64,000 nucleotides of DNA from Porphyrobacter sp. ULC335 (GTDB lineage Bacteria; Pseudomonadota; Alphaproteobacteria; Sphingomonadales; Sphingomonadaceae). Position numbers and translations under genes: made by a program. The notes beneath the pieces were generated by a model. The model saw only the letters and a list, made by a program, of their open reading frames with translations. It made no database searches and had not been told where the DNA came from. Below, piece by piece: positions 62,834 to 64,000 of the stretch (position 1 is its first letter; every line of letters begins with the position of its first letter). The DNA lies in NCBI RefSeq assembly GCF_025917005.1, contig NZ_CP078091.1, positions 1,860,001 through 1,924,000 on the forward strand, given 5' to 3'.

Positions 62834-64000
62834 ATGACTGCGCCGTCCTCGCCCTCTCCAAATGCACAAACCCCGTCGCCCGCGCGCCTGCCGGTCAGCG
62901 ACGTTTCGACCGGCGTGGGGCTGGCGGGACTGGCGGGGCTGTTTGTATGGATTGCTTTCTGCCGATCCTACCCGGAGATCGCCGGTGTGTTCGGTTTGGG
63001 CGGAGGGCTTTCAGGAGAACGGGGCGTTTTGTCCGGCCCCTATGCCGCGCTCGCCGCGATGCTGTTCACCGCCCTGCCGATGGCCCTGTGGTCGGTGTTG
63101 GTCGACAAGGTGCACCTGCGCCCCTCGACCGGAATCGACTGGTCCCTGAAGCGTCCGCTGGCCGAGGTGCTGCCGGTATCGGTCATCAAATTGGTCGGAT
63201 TGTGGGCGACCTGGGCGCTGCTGGCGGCGTTCTACGCGCTGGGGCGGTGGTACTGGGCGGGCAATTACCTGTTCGCGATGGAGGTGCTGACCATCGCCGT
63301 GCTGCCGCTCGTAACCCTCTCGGTTCCCTATGTAATCTGGCTTGACCGCTATCTGGTCGAGCCGCGCGACGGGTGCTTCCACTTCGGAGCATTCGTGGTC
63401 GGCGGCGGGGTCATCGGGCGCGAGCAATGGGACGGCGCGGCCATCGCCAAGCACTGGCGGGCATGGGCGATCAAGGGCTTCTTCGGGGCCTTCATGATCT
63501 CGATCCTGCCCCCCGGTTTTGCTCAGGTGGTCGAGGCAAACCCGGCGCAACTCTTTGCCAATCCAGTCGATTTTGTGATGCTGCTGGTGACGCTGCTGTT
63601 CCTGATCGACGTCCAGATCGGCACTGTGGGCTACCTGCTCACCCTGCGCCCGCTGGATTCGCACATCCGTTCGGGCAACCCCTTCCTTGCCGGATGGCTC
63701 GCCGCGCTGCTGTGCTATCCGCCCTTCGTGTGGGGGATTATCGGGCCCAACGACCAGATCCTCAGCTATGAATACGGCACGCCGGGCTGGGCGCACTGGT
63801 TTGCCGGGAACGATACGCTGCTGTGGGGCTGGGGCGGGCTTCTGGTTGTTCTTACAGGGGTTTACGCCTGGGCGACGGTGGTGTTCGGGATCCGCTTTTC
63901 GAACCTCACCTACCGCGGTGTGCTGACCCACGGGCCGTATCGCTTCACCCGGCACCCGGCCTATCTGTCGAAGAACCTGTTCTGGTGGGCCTCGGTCCTG
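62834..64000 (+). CDS. Large polytopic membrane protein with isoprenylcysteine methyltransferase-like C-terminus (cut by window)
   Basis: 389 codons are visible and the frame is open to the window end. After a Pro/Ser-rich N-terminus there are about eight hydrophobic helices (roughly 27-45, 70-92, 113-135, 145-166, 210-232, 245-270, 284-302, 325-350). Near the edge comes THGPYRFTRHPAYLSKNLFWW, matching the RHPxY motif of ICMT/PEMT-like membrane methyltransferases. Most bacterial members are around 150-250 residues, so this one is extended. Substrate unknown. Confidence 0.75.
   Translation, partial: MTAPSSPSPNAQTPSPARLPVSDVSTGVGLAGLAGLFVWIAFCRSYPEIAGVFGLGGGLSGERGVLSGPYAALAAMLFTALPMALWSVLVDKVHLRPSTGIDWSLKRPLAEVLPVSVIKLVGLWATWALLAAFYALGRWYWAGNYLFAMEVLTIAVLPLVTLSVPYVIWLDRYLVEPRDGCFHFGAFVVGGGVIGREQWDGAAIAKHWRAWAIKGFFGAFMISILPPGFAQVVEANPAQLFANPVDFVMLLVTLLFLIDVQIGTVGYLLTLRPLDSHIRSGNPFLAGWLAALLCYPPFVWGIIGPNDQILSYEYGTPGWAHWFAGNDTLLWGWGGLLVVLTGVYAWATVVFGIRFSNLTYRGVLTHGPYRFTRHPAYLSKNLFWWASVL

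Noticed and set aside
1-64000. Mobile element, prophage, CRISPR or defence island
   Set aside because: No transposase, integrase, direct-repeat array or restriction/defence domain found in any frame; gene content is uniformly core-like.

Overview
The window is GC-rich, almost fully coding chromosomal DNA from an alphaproteobacterium. Gene content and order (hisG-hisD-nusB, coxB-coxA-ctaB-ctaG-coxC-surf1-thrC, moaA-moaD-moaE, pyrE/pdxJ/acpS/lepB, rplU-rpmA) and palindromic intergenic repeats of a type familiar from sphingomonads suggest Sphingomonadales, probably an Erythrobacter/Porphyrobacter-like member of the Erythrobacteraceae. That placement is inference from protein and repeat character; no rRNA or marker alignment was possible. 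I see no tRNA or rRNA gene, insertion sequence, prophage, integrase or CRISPR array. No gene-free stretch exceeds 300 bases.

Layout. 1-9.4 kb: a FAD oxidoreductase divergent from uvrC, an OmpA-like protein, a DUF885 peptidase-like protein, a carotenoid oxygenase and a universal stress protein preceded by a textbook FNR box. 9.5-18.4 kb (minus strand): thioesterase, a coupled JmjC-like/acyltransferase pair, hppA, then hisG-hisD-nusB-thiL with a nested palindrome between nusB and thiL. 18.4-28.4 kb: mixed strands with DUF2332, epoxide hydrolase and SDR, Nudix, BolA, a J-domain protein, GST, DUF2236, cobS without cobT, an exported protein with an EF-hand-like loop, and PBP1A. 28.4-35.8 kb (minus strand): a tightly packed series from pyrE through pdxJ, three small membrane proteins, acpS, lepB, a DUF3089 hydrolase and ruvX to two PaaI thioesterases. 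36-44.8 kb (plus strand): the aa3 cytochrome oxidase biogenesis locus ending in thrC and a methyltransferase. 45-49.2 kb: folB, moaA-moaD-moaE and a small membrane protein with an FNR-type box, facing a gene for an FNR-type regulator that keeps all four cluster cysteines. 49.4-55.4 kb: rplU-rpmA followed by a structured RNA and terminator, GNAT, TetR, YgfZ, pyrC, RarD and a lipoprotein. 55.4-64 kb: lone astD, SelO, hydrolase, glycosyltransferase, a TPR protein with BamB, and a truncated large membrane protein ending in an isoprenylcysteine-methyltransferase-like motif.

How it works together. Most of the window is housekeeping: respiration (cox locus), nucleotide and amino-acid synthesis, cofactors (PLP, thiamine, folate, molybdopterin, cobalamin), envelope assembly (PBP1A, LepB, BamB) and translation. 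The clearest regulatory logic is an oxygen-sensing circuit: the FNR-like protein with one perfect box in class II geometry upstream of the stress protein and one near-perfect box beside its own gene. Many genes overlap by ATGA or TGATG, four convergent pairs overlap at their stop codons, and several genes appear to have leaderless or nearly leaderless transcripts. I found no clearly new multi-gene system. The best candidates for something undescribed are the structured RNA after rpmA, the JmjC/acyltransferase pair and the palindromic element at the nusB-thiL junction.
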